Of a stretch of 64,000 bases of DNA, positions 8,332 through 17,973 are shown piece by piece. Source of the DNA: Pseudomonas quebecensis. GTDB lineage: Bacteria; Pseudomonadota; Gammaproteobacteria; Pseudomonadales; Pseudomonadaceae. Position 1 is the stretch's first letter. Each line of letters begins with the position of its first letter. Both the position numbers and the translations under genes were made by a program. The notes below the pieces were generated by a model, which was not told the origin of the DNA, made no database searches, and saw only the letters and a list, made by a program, of their open reading frames with translations. The DNA is taken from the NCBI RefSeq assembly GCF_026410085.1, contig NZ_CP112866.1, forward strand, positions 1,240,001 through 1,304,000, written 5' to 3'.

Positions 8332-10194
8332 TCAGTACAAAGGCATGTCGGGTTCGACGTCGCGAACCCAGTGTTTCATGCCGCCTCGCAGGACTTTGGT
8401 GTTGGCAAAGCCCGCCGCCAGCAACGTGCTGGCGGCCTGCTCGGCGCGGCTGCCGGCGTAGCAGATCAGGTAATGGGTGTTATCGCGGCTGAGGCGATCG
8501 AGTTGCCCGTCCAGCTCGGCCAGGGGGATATGCACCACGCCCGGCAGTTTGCACACCTCCAGTTCGCTGGCGTCGCGTACGTCCAGCAGCACGTCGGCGC
8601 TGCTGGGGTGTTCGATGACCTGTTTGAGCCCTTGCGGCTGGATGTAGCGTTCCTCGGCCAGTGCGGGTTGGCGTGGCACGGCATCGGCGCACACGGCTGG
8701 CGCCACGGTTTCGCTGTGGCGCAGTTCCGAGCAGCACGGGCAATCGGCGCGACGCTTGAAGCGGATTTCGCTGAATTTCATCGCCAGGGCATCGAAACGC
8801 ATCAGGCGGCCGGATAACGGTTCGCCAAGGCCGATCAGCAGTTTGATCGCCTCGGTGGCCTGGATCATCCCGACCACGCCGGGCAACACGCCGATCACAC
8901 CGCCGGCGCTGCAATTGGGCGCCAGTTCGGCGGGCGGGGCGCTCGGGAACAGGCAGCGATAACACGGCCCACCTTGGTAGTTGAGCACGCTGATCTGACC
9001 GTCGAAGCGGTAAATGGCGCCATATACCAAGGGCTTGCCCAGCTGTACGCAGGCGTCGTTGACCAGGTAGCGCGTGTCGAAATTGTCGGTGCCGTCGATC
9101 ACCAGGTCGTAGGCACCCACCAGCTCAAGGGCATTGTCGGCGGTCAGCGCGGTGTCGTGCGCGTTGATGCGGATATGGCGATTGAGGTCCTGCAGGCGCC
9201 GTCTGGCGGACTCGACCTTGGGCAGACCCAGGGTGCTGTTGCCATGCACGATCTGGCGTTGCAGGTTGCTGCTCTCCACCACATCGAAATCCACCAGTCC
9301 CAGGGTGCCGACGCCGGCCGCCGCCAGGTACAGGCTGATCGGCGAGCCAAGGCCGCCGGTGCCGATGATCAGCACCTTGGCTTTCTTGAGGCTCAACTGG
9401 CCTTCGCGACCGACGCCGGGCAGGGTGATGTGACGCACGTAGCGCTGCACTTCTTCATTGCTCAAGGTGTCGACGCCGATGCCGCCGGAGGTGGCGAGCA
9501 GCACTTCGATGCTGGCCTTTTCGGGCAGCAGGTCGTCGGCCGCGATCAATTCGTCTTCGGCGGTGAACAGGAAGTGTTCCTTGAGCTGGTTGTTCTTTTC
9601 GTGGAACAGATGCGGGCGCAATTGCGGGTGGCTGTTGCAGAGGTTTTCAATGACTTCGCGCAATGTCGATCCGGCGCCCTCGAGGGTCGATTCCGGTAGC
9701 TTGGCCACGCGAACCAGAATGTCGGGGAAAGAGACAGCGTTCATGGACAACTCCGTGTGCAGGTCGTTGAAAGGTTGTGCGGCGAAATGCTTGCCGTCCC
9801 AGGCAAACAACTTGGAGCCCAGGGCCTGGCCCTGGCGAACGTCGACTACCAGGTAGCTGACCGGGTAGATCGGCTCGCCCATGAACAGCGCCTTGTCCTG
9901 GTCTTCGTCGCTGAAATAGGCACCGACATCCGGGTGCGAGTGGTAGATCACCACTACCGGGTTGTCGCTGCGAAACGCCTTGTTCAGCAGCAGCGTGTCG
10001 GCCACCGAGAAGGTGTAGCCATCGGCCGCGCTGCGCGGGTACATCTCGGGGTCCTTGCGGTGCAGTTCATTCTGGATATTGCTGCCCAGGTACACACTGC
10101 CGTCGGCGAAGACAAAACCACAGCATTCTTCGGGATAACTGCGGCTGGCGTGGGCGTAGATCTGTTCCAGGGCATCGGGGCGGAGCACTTCCAT
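8332..10194 (-). CDS. JAMM peptidase / CysO-like carrier / E1 (MoeB-ThiF) / rhodanese fusion
   Basis: 620-residue four-domain protein. Domain 1 (1-140) is a JAMM metallopeptidase with an intact site: E22/E23, H85-S-H87-P, S95, D98. Domain 2 (about 151-238) is a beta-grasp sulfur-carrier domain resembling mycobacterial CysO and ends in Gly-Gly (237-238). Domain 3 (about 243-490) is a ThiF/MoeB E1 with nucleotide loop GTGGLG (278-283), zinc cysteines C411, C414, C485, C488 and the likely thioester cysteine C428. Domain 4 (about 510-620) is a rhodanese with active-site loop CYAGSR (C578). The parts correspond to Mec+, CysO and MoeZ of the Mycobacterium cysteine pathway in one chain. Start at 10194 follows GAGAGA. 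Confidence 0.92.
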   Translation of the reverse strand: MEVLRPDALEQIYAHASRSYPEECCGFVFADGSVYLGSNIQNELHRKDPEMYPRSAADGYTFSVADTLLLNKAFRSDNPVVVIYHSHPDVGAYFSDEDQDKALFMGEPIYPVSYLVVDVRQGQALGSKLFAWDGKHFAAQPFNDLHTELSMNAVSFPDILVRVAKLPESTLEGAGSTLREVIENLCNSHPQLRPHLFHEKNNQLKEHFLFTAEDELIAADDLLPEKASIEVLLATSGGIGVDTLSNEEVQRYVRHITLPGVGREGQLSLKKAKVLIIGTGGLGSPISLYLAAAGVGTLGLVDFDVVESSNLQRQIVHGNSTLGLPKVESARRRLQDLNRHIRINAHDTALTADNALELVGAYDLVIDGTDNFDTRYLVNDACVQLGKPLVYGAIYRFDGQISVLNYQGGPCYRCLFPSAPPAELAPNCSAGGVIGVLPGVVGMIQATEAIKLLIGLGEPLSGRLMRFDALAMKFSEIRFKRRADCPCCSELRHSETVAPAVCADAVPRQPALAEERYIQPQGLKQVIEHPSSADVLLDVRDASELEVCKLPGVVHIPLAELDGQLDRLSRDNTHYLICYAGSRAEQAASTLLAAGFANTKVLRGGMKHWVRDVEPDMPLY

Positions 10195-10232
10195 GTTTCT
10201 CTCGCGTTGCTGGGGTGGTTGGGTCGGGCGGG

Positions 10233-11183
10233 TCAATTTTTCTTGGCCAGCAGTTTTTCAATCGGCAGTTTGGTGATTGCAAAGCCGGCCAGCAGGATCG
10301 CCGAGTAGAGCATCAAGTCATGGGAGATCGGCACGCCTTCATACCAGGCGCCGATGATGACCGCGAATACCGGGAAAATGATGAACACGAACGACAGGAT
10401 GATCGGGCTCAGGCGCTTGAGCAGCATGAAGTACACGATAAATCCGCCCACCGAGGCCACCAGCCCCAGGTAGAGCAACGCGCTCCATGAGCGCAGGGTG
10501 ATGGCGTCGAAACTCGGTGTTTCAACGAACAGGCCGGCGATGAACAGCATCAGCCCGGCAATCCCGATGGGCAGGGTGTTGTAGCTGATTACGCTGATGG
10601 CGCTGCCTTTGAGCTTGGTGATGACGTAGCACAGGGCATGCATGATCGCAGCGGTCAAAATCGCCAATACGCCCAGGAATTCGGCGTGGTCCAGGTGCAG
10701 GCCCTGGCTCCTGATGATCATGTAGAGGCTGCCGAAACCGATGCCGATGCCGACCACCTGGGAAAAGTAGATGCGCTCGCGAAGGAACAGCGCGGAAAAA
10801 ATCAGAATGAATACCGGCATGCAGCTGAATAACAGGGCGGTAAGGCCGGACGATACGTGCATCTCGCCGTAATTGAGCAGGTAGTAGGGAACGCTGAAAT
10901 ACGACAACGTCACGAAGACAAAGAACCAGCGACTCTCGCGGGGAAACAGGATCGGCTCGCGTCGGGCCAGGGCAAAGCACAGGAACAGTGGGAAGGCGAT
11001 CAGAAAGCGCAGCCCGGCTGAGGTCAGCGGCGGCACGCTTTCCACGGCGATCTTGATGCCCAGCCAGGTCGTGCCCCAGCTCAGGCACACGATCAGGAAC
11101 AACACGCTGGTGACCAGTCCGGCCACCCACTGTTTTTGCGTTTTTGTTTTCGCGGTGTTTTCGAGGACGGCGGACATTGGCAT
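10233..11183 (-). CDS. EamA/DMT-family transporter
   Basis: 316-residue inner-membrane protein with about ten hydrophobic segments in two repeats, beginning VLFLIVCLSWGTTWLGIK, the usual EamA opening. Family members such as E. coli EamA export cysteine pathway metabolites, which fits its place as first gene of an operon for O-acetylserine and sulfur transfer. Substrate is inferred from context only. AGGGAAG lies nine bases before the ATG at 11183; an in-frame ATG at 11177 is possible. The fusion gene begins 38 bases after its stop. Confidence 0.88.
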   Translation of the reverse strand: MPMSAVLENTAKTKTQKQWVAGLVTSVLFLIVCLSWGTTWLGIKIAVESVPPLTSAGLRFLIAFPLFLCFALARREPILFPRESRWFFVFVTLSYFSVPYYLLNYGEMHVSSGLTALLFSCMPVFILIFSALFLRERIYFSQVVGIGIGFGSLYMIIRSQGLHLDHAEFLGVLAILTAAIMHALCYVITKLKGSAISVISYNTLPIGIAGLMLFIAGLFVETPSFDAITLRSWSALLYLGLVASVGGFIVYFMLLKRLSPIILSFVFIIFPVFAVIIGAWYEGVPISHDLMLYSAILLAGFAITKLPIEKLLAKKN

Positions 11184-11286
11184 CGTTTATTGCTTCCCTG
11201 AGCCAGAATTGAACTCTATATTGAACTTGTAATGAGTTGTTAAAATCGGCGATTGAACCCGTAAAAGCACACTATTAGGGCTAAAG
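11184..11286. promoter_or_regulatory. Divergent promoter region with repeated ATTGAAC boxes
   Basis: The 103 bases between the divergent eamA and mocR-type genes hold three same-orientation copies of attgaac: 11208-11215 and 11220-11227 (both attgaact, starts 12 bases apart) and 11252-11259 (attgaacc). MocR-type regulators commonly bind direct repeats between themselves and their divergent target, so these are candidate operators. Confidence 0.6.
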
Positions 11287-12711
11287 ATGGCTGTCAAAAC
11301 AAATATTGACATGGTGTCAATTATGCGTGAGGGGTTGTCCAACGGGCAGGGCGTCAAGTACAAGCGCCTGTCCGATGTGATGGAGCGCGGCATCCTTGAA
11401 GGCTTGATTGAACCTGGACGAAAACTGCCGCCCCATCGGGTGCTTTCCGACAACCTGGGTGTAACCATCGGCACCATCAGCCGGGCCTACGGCGAACTGG
11501 AGCGCCTCGGGCTGGTAGTGGCGCGCGTGGGCGACGGCACGTTTGTGCGCAAGCGGGGGATGGAACGTCAGCGCGATGAAGGGTTTCGCAATGTCAGCGA
11601 AGAGCCGCGCCAGTACTTCGACATGAGTCGCAACATGCATATTCCGGGGCAGGAGACTGCCTTCCTGGCCCAGAGCTTCCAGACCCTGGCGACCAATGCC
11701 AAGTTTTTGCAGGACATCAGCGCCTACACGCCGGATGCCGGCCTGCCGCGCTATCGCGACGCGGGTGCGCAGTGGCTGGTGCAGCGCGATTTTCATCCGA
11801 TTCCCGAACAGGTCATCTGCGTCAATGGCGGCCAGCATGGGTTGCTCTGCGCGATGATGGCGTTGCTGCGCGCAGGGGACACGGTGGTCACCGAACAGCT
11901 GACCTATCCCGGGCTGATCACCGCCGCGCGGATGCTTGGCATCCGCCTGATCGGGCTGGAAATGGATGAAGAGGGTCTGTTGCCGAGCGCGCTGGATGAA
12001 GTCTGTCGGAATCACCGTATTTCGGCGCTGTACTGCACGCCGACGATTCAGAACCCGACCACCGCGGTGCTGTCGGTGGCGCGGCGTGAAGCGCTGGTCA
12101 AAGTATGCCGGGAACACAACCTGTTGATCCTTGAAGACGAGGCCCACGGTGTACTGGTGGAAGACCGGCCACCGCCGCTGAGTTTTTTCGCCCCCGAACG
12201 TACGATTTTAATCAGCAGCCTGAGCAAGGCCGTCTCGGCGGGCCTGCGGGTGGGCTATGTGCACGCACCGCCGGCGTTGGTCAGCCGCATCTCGGCGGCG
12301 TTGCGTTCAACCTGCTGGATGGCCACGCCGGTGACTCTGGAACTGGCCACGCAGTGGATCGAGAACGGCACGGCGCAGTACCTGCTCAGCCAGCAGATCA
12401 GCGAAATCAGCCGGCGCAAGGCATTGGTGCGCGACTTGTTGGCGGGCCTTCAATACCGCACCCACCTCAACAGCCCGCACTTCTGGATTGAAGTGCCGGA
12501 GCCTTGGCGCGCGTCGGAAATCGAGGCGGAGCTCAAGCAGAATAATTACCTGATCGCCACCGCCGAAGCCTTTGCCGTGGGGCAGACGGCGGTGCCGCAG
12601 TTTATTCGTGCAAGCATCTGCAACACGTCGGGAGACGATCAGTTGTTGAGGGCGGGATTCGACGCGTTGGCGACGGCTTTGGGACAGGGTGGGGGGAGGT
12701 TTCAGTTGTAA
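11287..12711 (+). CDS. MocR/PdxR-type regulator: GntR wHTH fused to aminotransferase domain
   Basis: 474 residues. An N-terminal GntR winged helix (about 20-90, with KLPPHRVLSDNLGVTIGTISRAYGELERLGLV) is followed by a fold-type I aminotransferase-like domain (about 115-465) with the PLP lysine in ISSLSKAVSAGLRVGY. Such proteins are regulators that sense PLP or an amino compound forming an aldimine with it. Divergent from the sulfur-carrier operon, it is its probable regulator, and the effector may be the operon's amino-acid product. An AGGG site precedes the ATG at 11287. Confidence 0.92.
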   Translation: MAVKTNIDMVSIMREGLSNGQGVKYKRLSDVMERGILEGLIEPGRKLPPHRVLSDNLGVTIGTISRAYGELERLGLVVARVGDGTFVRKRGMERQRDEGFRNVSEEPRQYFDMSRNMHIPGQETAFLAQSFQTLATNAKFLQDISAYTPDAGLPRYRDAGAQWLVQRDFHPIPEQVICVNGGQHGLLCAMMALLRAGDTVVTEQLTYPGLITAARMLGIRLIGLEMDEEGLLPSALDEVCRNHRISALYCTPTIQNPTTAVLSVARREALVKVCREHNLLILEDEAHGVLVEDRPPPLSFFAPERTILISSLSKAVSAGLRVGYVHAPPALVSRISAALRSTCWMATPVTLELATQWIENGTAQYLLSQQISEISRRKALVRDLLAGLQYRTHLNSPHFWIEVPEPWRASEIEAELKQNNYLIATAEAFAVGQTAVPQFIRASICNTSGDDQLLRAGFDALATALGQGGGRFQL

Positions 12712-12721
12712 GGTTTGAGGT

Positions 12722-12794
12722 GCAAGCTTCAAGCTTCAAGCTTCAAGCTGCAAGACGAGAGCGGAGTGGCTTTAGCTTGCAGCTTGCAGCTTGA
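12722..12794. repeat. AAGCTTCAAGCTTGCA-type hairpin repeat, copy 1
   Basis: Tandem aagcttc units on the left (12724-12750) mirror gcttgcagcttgcagctt on the right (12775-12793). Related copies occur at 39465-39525 and 52327-52372, each just after a stop codon. Here it lies between the convergent mocR-type gene and ppsR and probably acts as a transcription end. Confidence 0.75.
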
Positions 12795-12801
12795 GTTTGC
12801 C

Positions 12802-13620
12802 TTACTTAAACCTTCGTTCCACACCTTTCTCCACCAGAATCTTGGCCGAAATCTCTTCCACCGAAAAATGCGTGGAATTGATGTGCGCAATATTCTCGCG
12901 GCGGAACAGGTTTTCCACTTCGCGCACTTCAAATTCGCATTGGGCGTAGCTGGAGTAGCGGCTGTTGGGCTTGCGCTCGTTACGGATCGCGGTAAGGCGG
13001 TCCGGGTCGATGGTCAGGCCGAACAGTTTGTGCGAATGGGCGCGCAGGGCCATGGGCAGGGTGAGGTGCTCCATATCGTCTTCGGTCAGCGGGTAATTGG
13101 CCGCACGGATACCGAATTGCATGGCCATATATAAACAGGTCGGCGTTTTGCCGCAGCGGGACACCCCCACCAGAATCAGGTCGGCCTTGTCGTAGTAATG
13201 GGTGCGGGCGCCGTCGTCGTTGTCGAGGGCGAAGTTCACCGCTTCGATGCGCTCCATGTAATTGGAGTTATGCCCAATGGAATGGGACTTTCCTACCGAA
13301 TAAGAGGAATGTTCGCTCAACTCCTGTTCCAGTGGCGCCAGGAACGTGGAGAAGATGTCGATCATGAAACCATTCGAAGTGGCGAGGATCTCACGAATGT
13401 CCTGATTGACGATGGTGTCGAAAATGATCGGCCGAAAACCGTCTTTTTCAGCCGCCAGATTGATTTGTTGTACCATGGCCCGCGCTTTATCCACGCTGTC
13501 GATATAGGGTCGCGTGAATTTGGCGAAGGTAATGTTTTCGAACTGCGCGAGCAGGCTTTGGCCCAGGGTTTCGGCTGTGATGCCGGTGCCGTCGGAGATA
13601 AAGAAAGCAGATCGTTTCAT
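12802..13620 (-). CDS. ppsR: PEP synthase regulatory protein (bifunctional kinase/pyrophosphorylase)
   Basis: 272-residue DUF299 protein that switches PEP synthase off and on by ADP-dependent phosphorylation of a threonine and Pi-dependent removal. Recognised from the opening [20 protein letters not shown] and the P-loop-like [15 protein letters not shown]. The ATG at 13620 is the family start; the frame is open further upstream without family sequence. It is divergent from ppsA, its target. Confidence 0.95.
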   Translation of the reverse strand: MKRSAFFISDGTGITAETLGQSLLAQFENITFAKFTRPYIDSVDKARAMVQQINLAAEKDGFRPIIFDTIVNQDIREILATSNGFMIDIFSTFLAPLEQELSEHSSYSVGKSHSIGHNSNYMERIEAVNFALDNDDGARTHYYDKADLILVGVSRCGKTPTCLYMAMQFGIRAANYPLTEDDMEHLTLPMALRAHSHKLFGLTIDPDRLTAIRNERKPNSRYSSYAQCEFEVREVENLFRRENIAHINSTHFSVEEISAKILVEKGVERRFK

Positions 13621-13797
13621 TTGAGCCCTGGGCCTTAAGCTGATGACGAATCTTGGATATGATAGGCGCGATTTTGCCGTCCCACAGAGGGCCGCATTCT
13701 CACTTATTTTCCAGGTCCAGGCCACAAACGCTGGCGAACGCTCCTACGAGCAGTCGGCGTCCTGAGCTTTTCCAACACAGTTAGTGGAGAGATCACC

Positions 13798-16173
13798 TTG
13801 GTAGAGTACGTAGTTTCCCTCGATAAGCTCGGCGTCCATGATGTAGAGCATGTGGGGGGCAAGAACGCATCCCTCGGCGAGATGATCAGTAATCTTGCAG
13901 GCGCTGGTGTCTCGGTGCCGGGTGGTTTCGCCACCACGGCCCAGGCTTACCGCGATTTCCTCGAACTGAGCGGCCTCAATGCTCAGATCCACGCCGCGCT
14001 GGATGCCCTGGACGTCGACGACGTCAATGCCCTGGCCAGGACCGGTGCCCAGATCCGCCAGTGGATCATGGAAGCCGAGTTCCCCGAAAAGCTCAACGAA
14101 GAAATCCGCGCGGCGTTTGCCACCTTGTCGGCGGGCAACCCGGACATGGCCGTTGCCGTGCGCTCGTCGGCCACCGCCGAAGACCTGCCCGACGCTTCCT
14201 TCGCCGGCCAGCAGGAAACCTTCCTGAATATTCGCGGCGTGGAAAACGTGATCCGCGCGGCCAAGGAAGTGTTTGCCTCGCTGTTCAACGATCGCGCGAT
14301 TTCCTACCGCGTGCACCAGGGTTTCGACCACAAACTGGTGGCCCTGTCTGCCGGCGTACAGCGCATGGTGCGTTCGGAAACCGGCACCGCCGGCGTGATG
14401 TTCACCCTCGATACCGAATCCGGCTTCCGTGACGTGGTGTTTATCACCGGCGCCTACGGCCTGGGCGAAACCGTCGTACAAGGCGCGGTCAACCCCGACG
14501 AATTCTACGTACACAAAGGCACCCTCGAAGCGGGTCGCCCGGCTATCCTGCGTCGCAACCTGGGCAGCAAGGCCATCAAGATGATTTACGGCGACGAGGC
14601 CAAGGCCGGTCGCTCGGTAAAAACCGTTGAAGTCGACAAGGCCGAGCGCGCGCGTTTCTGCCTGACCGACGCTGAAGTCAGCGAACTGGCCAAACAAGCG
14701 ATGATCATCGAGAAGCACTACAAGTGCCCGATGGACATCGAGTGGGCCAAGGACGGTGACGACGGCAAGCTGTATATCGTGCAGGCGCGCCCGGAAACCG
14801 TGAAGAGCCGTACCTCCGCCAACGTCATGGAGCGTTACCTGCTCAAGGAAACCGGCACCGTGCTGGTGGAAGGTCGCGCCATCGGGCAGCGCATCGGTGC
14901 GGGCAAGGTGCGGATCATCAAGGACGTGTCCGAGATGGACAAGGTTCAGCCAGGCGACGTACTGGTTTCCGACATGACCGACCCGGACTGGGAACCGGTG
15001 ATGAAACGCGCCAGTGCCATTGTCACCAACCGTGGCGGGCGTACCTGCCACGCGGCGATCATTGCCCGTGAGCTGGGGATTCCTGCGGTGGTAGGGTGCG
15101 GTAATGCCACGCAACTGCTTAAGGACGGCCAGGGCGTGACCGTTTCCTGTGCCGAAGGCGACACCGGTTTCATCTTCGAAGGCGAACTGGGCTTCGATAT
15201 CAAGCAGAACTCCATCGACGCCATGCCGGACCTGCCGTTCAAGATCATGATGAACGTCGGCAACCCGGACCGCGCCTTTGACTTCGCGCAATTGCCGAAC
15301 GCCGGTGTAGGCCTGGCTCGCCTGGAGTTCATCATCAACCGCATGATCGGCGTGCACCCCAAGGCGCTGCTGAACTACGACGGCCTGCCGCTGGATATCA
15401 AGGAAAGCGTCGACAAGCGCATCGCCGGCTACAACGACCCGGTTGGTTTCTACGTTGAGAAGCTGGTGGAAGGCATCAGCACCCTGGCGGCGGCGTTCTA
15501 CCCGAAAAAAGTCATCGTGCGTCTGTCGGACTTCAAGTCCAACGAATACGCCAACCTGATCGGCGGCAAGCTCTACGAGCCGGAAGAAGAAAACCCGATG
15601 CTGGGCTTCCGGGGTGCCTCGCGCTACATCAGCGAAGCGTTCCGTGATTGCTTCGAGCTCGAATGCCGTGCCCTCAAGCGCGTGCGCAATGAGATGGGCC
15701 TGACCAACGTCGAGATCATGGTGCCGTTCGTCCGCACCCTGGGTGAAGCGAGCCAGGTGGTGGATCTGCTGGCCGAAAACGGTCTGTCCCGTGGTGAAAA
15801 CGGGCTGCGCGTGATCATGATGTGCGAGCTGCCATCCAATGCGATCCTGGCCGAAGAGTTCCTGGAGTTCTTCGATGGTTTCTCCATTGGCTCCAACGAC
15901 CTGACCCAGCTGACCCTGGGCCTGGATCGTGACTCCGGGATCATCGCGCACTTGTTCGACGAGCGTAACCCGGCGGTCAAGAAGTTGCTGGCCAATGCCA
16001 TCCAGGCCTGCAATAAGGCCGGCAAGTATATCGGCATCTGCGGCCAGGGCCCTTCGGACCACCCTGACCTGGCCAAATGGCTGATGGAGCAAGGTATCGA
16101 AAGCGTTTCGCTGAACCCCGATTCGGTGCTGGAAACCTGGTTCTTCCTGGCGGAAGGCCAAGCGTCCGCCTGA
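13798..16173 (+). CDS. ppsA: Phosphoenolpyruvate synthase (pyruvate, water dikinase)
   Basis: 791-residue gluconeogenic enzyme making PEP from pyruvate and ATP. Order: N-terminal ATP-grasp domain, central phosphohistidine domain with [20 protein letters not shown] (catalytic H418), C-terminal PEP-binding barrel with [19 protein letters not shown]. The start is TTG at 13798, supported by GGAGAG six bases upstream and by family sequence beginning [12 protein letters not shown]; there is no ATG nearby. Regulation by the divergently encoded PpsR is expected. Confidence 0.97.
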   Translation: MVEYVVSLDKLGVHDVEHVGGKNASLGEMISNLAGAGVSVPGGFATTAQAYRDFLELSGLNAQIHAALDALDVDDVNALARTGAQIRQWIMEAEFPEKLNEEIRAAFATLSAGNPDMAVAVRSSATAEDLPDASFAGQQETFLNIRGVENVIRAAKEVFASLFNDRAISYRVHQGFDHKLVALSAGVQRMVRSETGTAGVMFTLDTESGFRDVVFITGAYGLGETVVQGAVNPDEFYVHKGTLEAGRPAILRRNLGSKAIKMIYGDEAKAGRSVKTVEVDKAERARFCLTDAEVSELAKQAMIIEKHYKCPMDIEWAKDGDDGKLYIVQARPETVKSRTSANVMERYLLKETGTVLVEGRAIGQRIGAGKVRIIKDVSEMDKVQPGDVLVSDMTDPDWEPVMKRASAIVTNRGGRTCHAAIIARELGIPAVVGCGNATQLLKDGQGVTVSCAEGDTGFIFEGELGFDIKQNSIDAMPDLPFKIMMNVGNPDRAFDFAQLPNAGVGLARLEFIINRMIGVHPKALLNYDGLPLDIKESVDKRIAGYNDPVGFYVEKLVEGISTLAAAFYPKKVIVRLSDFKSNEYANLIGGKLYEPEEENPMLGFRGASRYISEAFRDCFELECRALKRVRNEMGLTNVEIMVPFVRTLGEASQVVDLLAENGLSRGENGLRVIMMCELPSNAILAEEFLEFFDGFSIGSNDLTQLTLGLDRDSGIIAHLFDERNPAVKKLLANAIQACNKAGKYIGICGQGPSDHPDLAKWLMEQGIESVSLNPDSVLETWFFLAEGQASA

Positions 16174-16190
16174 GGGCGATCCGTCAAAAG

Positions 16191-16224
16191 TGCCGGTCAA
16201 CCGTGAAGGTTGACCGGCATTCTT
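16191..16224 (+). terminator. Rho-independent terminator of ppsA
   Basis: Perfect 12-base stem tgccggtcaacc / ggttgaccggca around gtgaa, followed by ttctta, 17 bases after the ppsA stop. Confidence 0.85.
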
Positions 16225-16279
16225 ATCTGTACAGGGCGGGAATCCGTGTGGACGCCGCCCTTTTTTGTGCAAGAGCATT

Positions 16280-17269
16280 ATGCAAAGCAGCAGCAATCTG
16301 TTTCCTGTCGCCCTGATCAGCGCTGAGCGTCGTGGCGACCTGAGTGAAGATGTGTATCGCCTCAAACCCGGCAATAGCCCCGACGGCACCGTCGAGTTGG
16401 CCGTGACCCGTCTGGGCCTGGCCGATGTCCCGGAAAACCGGGGCACCCCGGTAATTTTGTTGCACGGCAGTTTTTCCAATCGACGCTTCTGGTATTCGCC
16501 CAAAGGCATAGGCCTGGGCGCCTATCTGGCGCGGCGAGGCTTTGACGTGTGGATTCCGGAAATGCGCGGCCATGGTTTGTCTAAGCGCAATCAGGCCTAT
16601 GCGTGCAACCGGGTGGCAGATTATGCGCGGTACGACTTGCCAGCCATCGGTGCGTTCGTGCGTGAGCAAAGCGCGCAGATCCCGCACTGGATCGGACACT
16701 CCCTGGGCGGCACGACCCTGGCGGCGGCGCTGGGGGGCCAGTATTTAGGCGCCCCGGCGGTGGCTTCGGTCGCGTTATTTGGCTGTCAGGTCAGTCGCAA
16801 CTACTGGCCGTTGAAAATTCCCCCGGTGGAGTGGGGCGGGCGCTTTATTCTCAAGCGAATGGCCGAGGTGTCCGGTGCGCGTTTCAAACGCGGGCCTGAA
16901 GATGAGCCGGTGGGGGTATTGATTGAAACCATGCGCTGGCACGGGTTGTTCGGGCGTTTCGGCGATGCCGAGCGTGATTGGTGGAAGGGCTTGGCGGACG
17001 TCGACGTGCCGTTGTTGGCGGTGAGTGCGGCGGGTGACCATCAAGACCCGGACTGGGCCTGCCGCAAGTTGTTCGAGCAGGTCGGCACTGAGCATCGCCA
17101 GTACCTGTGCCTGGGGCGCAGGCACGGATTTACCGATGATTTCGGGCATGTCGAGATGCTGGTGAGCAAGGCTGCCCAGGTCGAGGTCTGGCCTTTGGTG
17201 GAACAGTGGTTGAAAGACCCCATCACACCGTTGTTCGGTGTGCCGGCGCAGGCCCTCGCGGCGGTTTGA
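16280..17269 (+). CDS. Alpha/beta hydrolase
   Basis: 329-residue alpha/beta-hydrolase-fold protein. It shows the oxyanion segment [14 protein letters not shown], the nucleophile elbow GHSLGG and a late histidine in [13 protein letters not shown]. The substrate cannot be told; lipase- or esterase-like activity is a family-level guess. No signal peptide is evident, so it is probably cytoplasmic. It lies between ppsA and rraA, a conserved position in Pseudomonas as I recall. Start at ATG 16280; an in-frame TTG at 16265 is less likely. Confidence 0.85.
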   Translation: MQSSSNLFPVALISAERRGDLSEDVYRLKPGNSPDGTVELAVTRLGLADVPENRGTPVILLHGSFSNRRFWYSPKGIGLGAYLARRGFDVWIPEMRGHGLSKRNQAYACNRVADYARYDLPAIGAFVREQSAQIPHWIGHSLGGTTLAAALGGQYLGAPAVASVALFGCQVSRNYWPLKIPPVEWGGRFILKRMAEVSGARFKRGPEDEPVGVLIETMRWHGLFGRFGDAERDWWKGLADVDVPLLAVSAAGDHQDPDWACRKLFEQVGTEHRQYLCLGRRHGFTDDFGHVEMLVSKAAQVEVWPLVEQWLKDPITPLFGVPAQALAAV

Positions 17270-17456
17270 CGCAGCGCTCTGCCAAGGGCGTTTCGCTCCT
17301 GTGAGGTTGCGGCTAAGATATGACGCGCCAAACGCTTCTGGTCATATTCAGTCGCGTAGAGGCTATTGCGTTGCAGCGATACCAGTGGGATGTTTCTCAC
17401 CCGTTTCGCCCGGTACTTCCTTGAAAGACACTTCTTTGGCAGAAAGGAATTTTTCG

Positions 17457-17948
17457 ATGAACCATTACGTGACCCCCGACCTGTGCGACGCCTACCCCGA
17501 ATTGGTGCAGGTGGTCGAGCCTATGTTCAGCAATTTCGGCGGCCGAGATTCCTTTGGTGGCGAGATTGTCACCATCAAGTGCTTCGAAGATAACTCGCTG
17601 GTCAAGGAACAGGCCGACCAGCCGGGCGCCGGCAAGGTGCTGGTGGTCGACGGTGGTGGTTCGCTGCGCCGCGCGCTGCTTGGTGACATGATTGCCGAGA
17701 AAGCCGCGAAAAATGGCTGGGAAGGGATGGTGATCTACGGTTGCATCCGCGATGTCGACGTCATCGCCCAGACCGATCTTGGCGTGCAGGCTTTGGCCAG
17801 TCACCCGATGAAAACGGACAAGCGCGGCATTGGCGATCTGAATGTCGTGGTCACCTTTGCCGGCGTGACCTTCCGCCCGGGCGAATACATCTATGCCGAC
17901 AATAACGGCGTGATCGTGTCGCCCAGCCCGCTGAAAATGCCTGAATAA
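17457..17948 (+). CDS. rraA: RraA family protein (ribonuclease E activity regulator)
   Basis: 163 residues, usual RraA length, opening [20 protein letters not shown], with family blocks [13 protein letters not shown] and [17 protein letters not shown]. RraA inhibits RNase E; some Pseudomonas homologues also have HMG/CHA aldolase activity, and the G-x20-R-D type residues (GCIRD) used in that reaction are present, so both roles are possible. AGAAAGGAA precedes the ATG at 17457. Bases 17270-17456 upstream hold no other gene. Confidence 0.92.
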   Translation: MNHYVTPDLCDAYPELVQVVEPMFSNFGGRDSFGGEIVTIKCFEDNSLVKEQADQPGAGKVLVVDGGGSLRRALLGDMIAEKAAKNGWEGMVIYGCIRDVDVIAQTDLGVQALASHPMKTDKRGIGDLNVVVTFAGVTFRPGEYIYADNNGVIVSPSPLKMPE

Positions 17949-17973
17949 ACTGCAATAGCCGACTGGGGTGAGG

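Noticed and set aside
13744..16509. Long open frame of about 920 codons on the minus strand
   Set aside because: It is antisense to ppsA, whose protein is unmistakable; long opposite-strand frames are common in high-GC genes with third-position GC bias.
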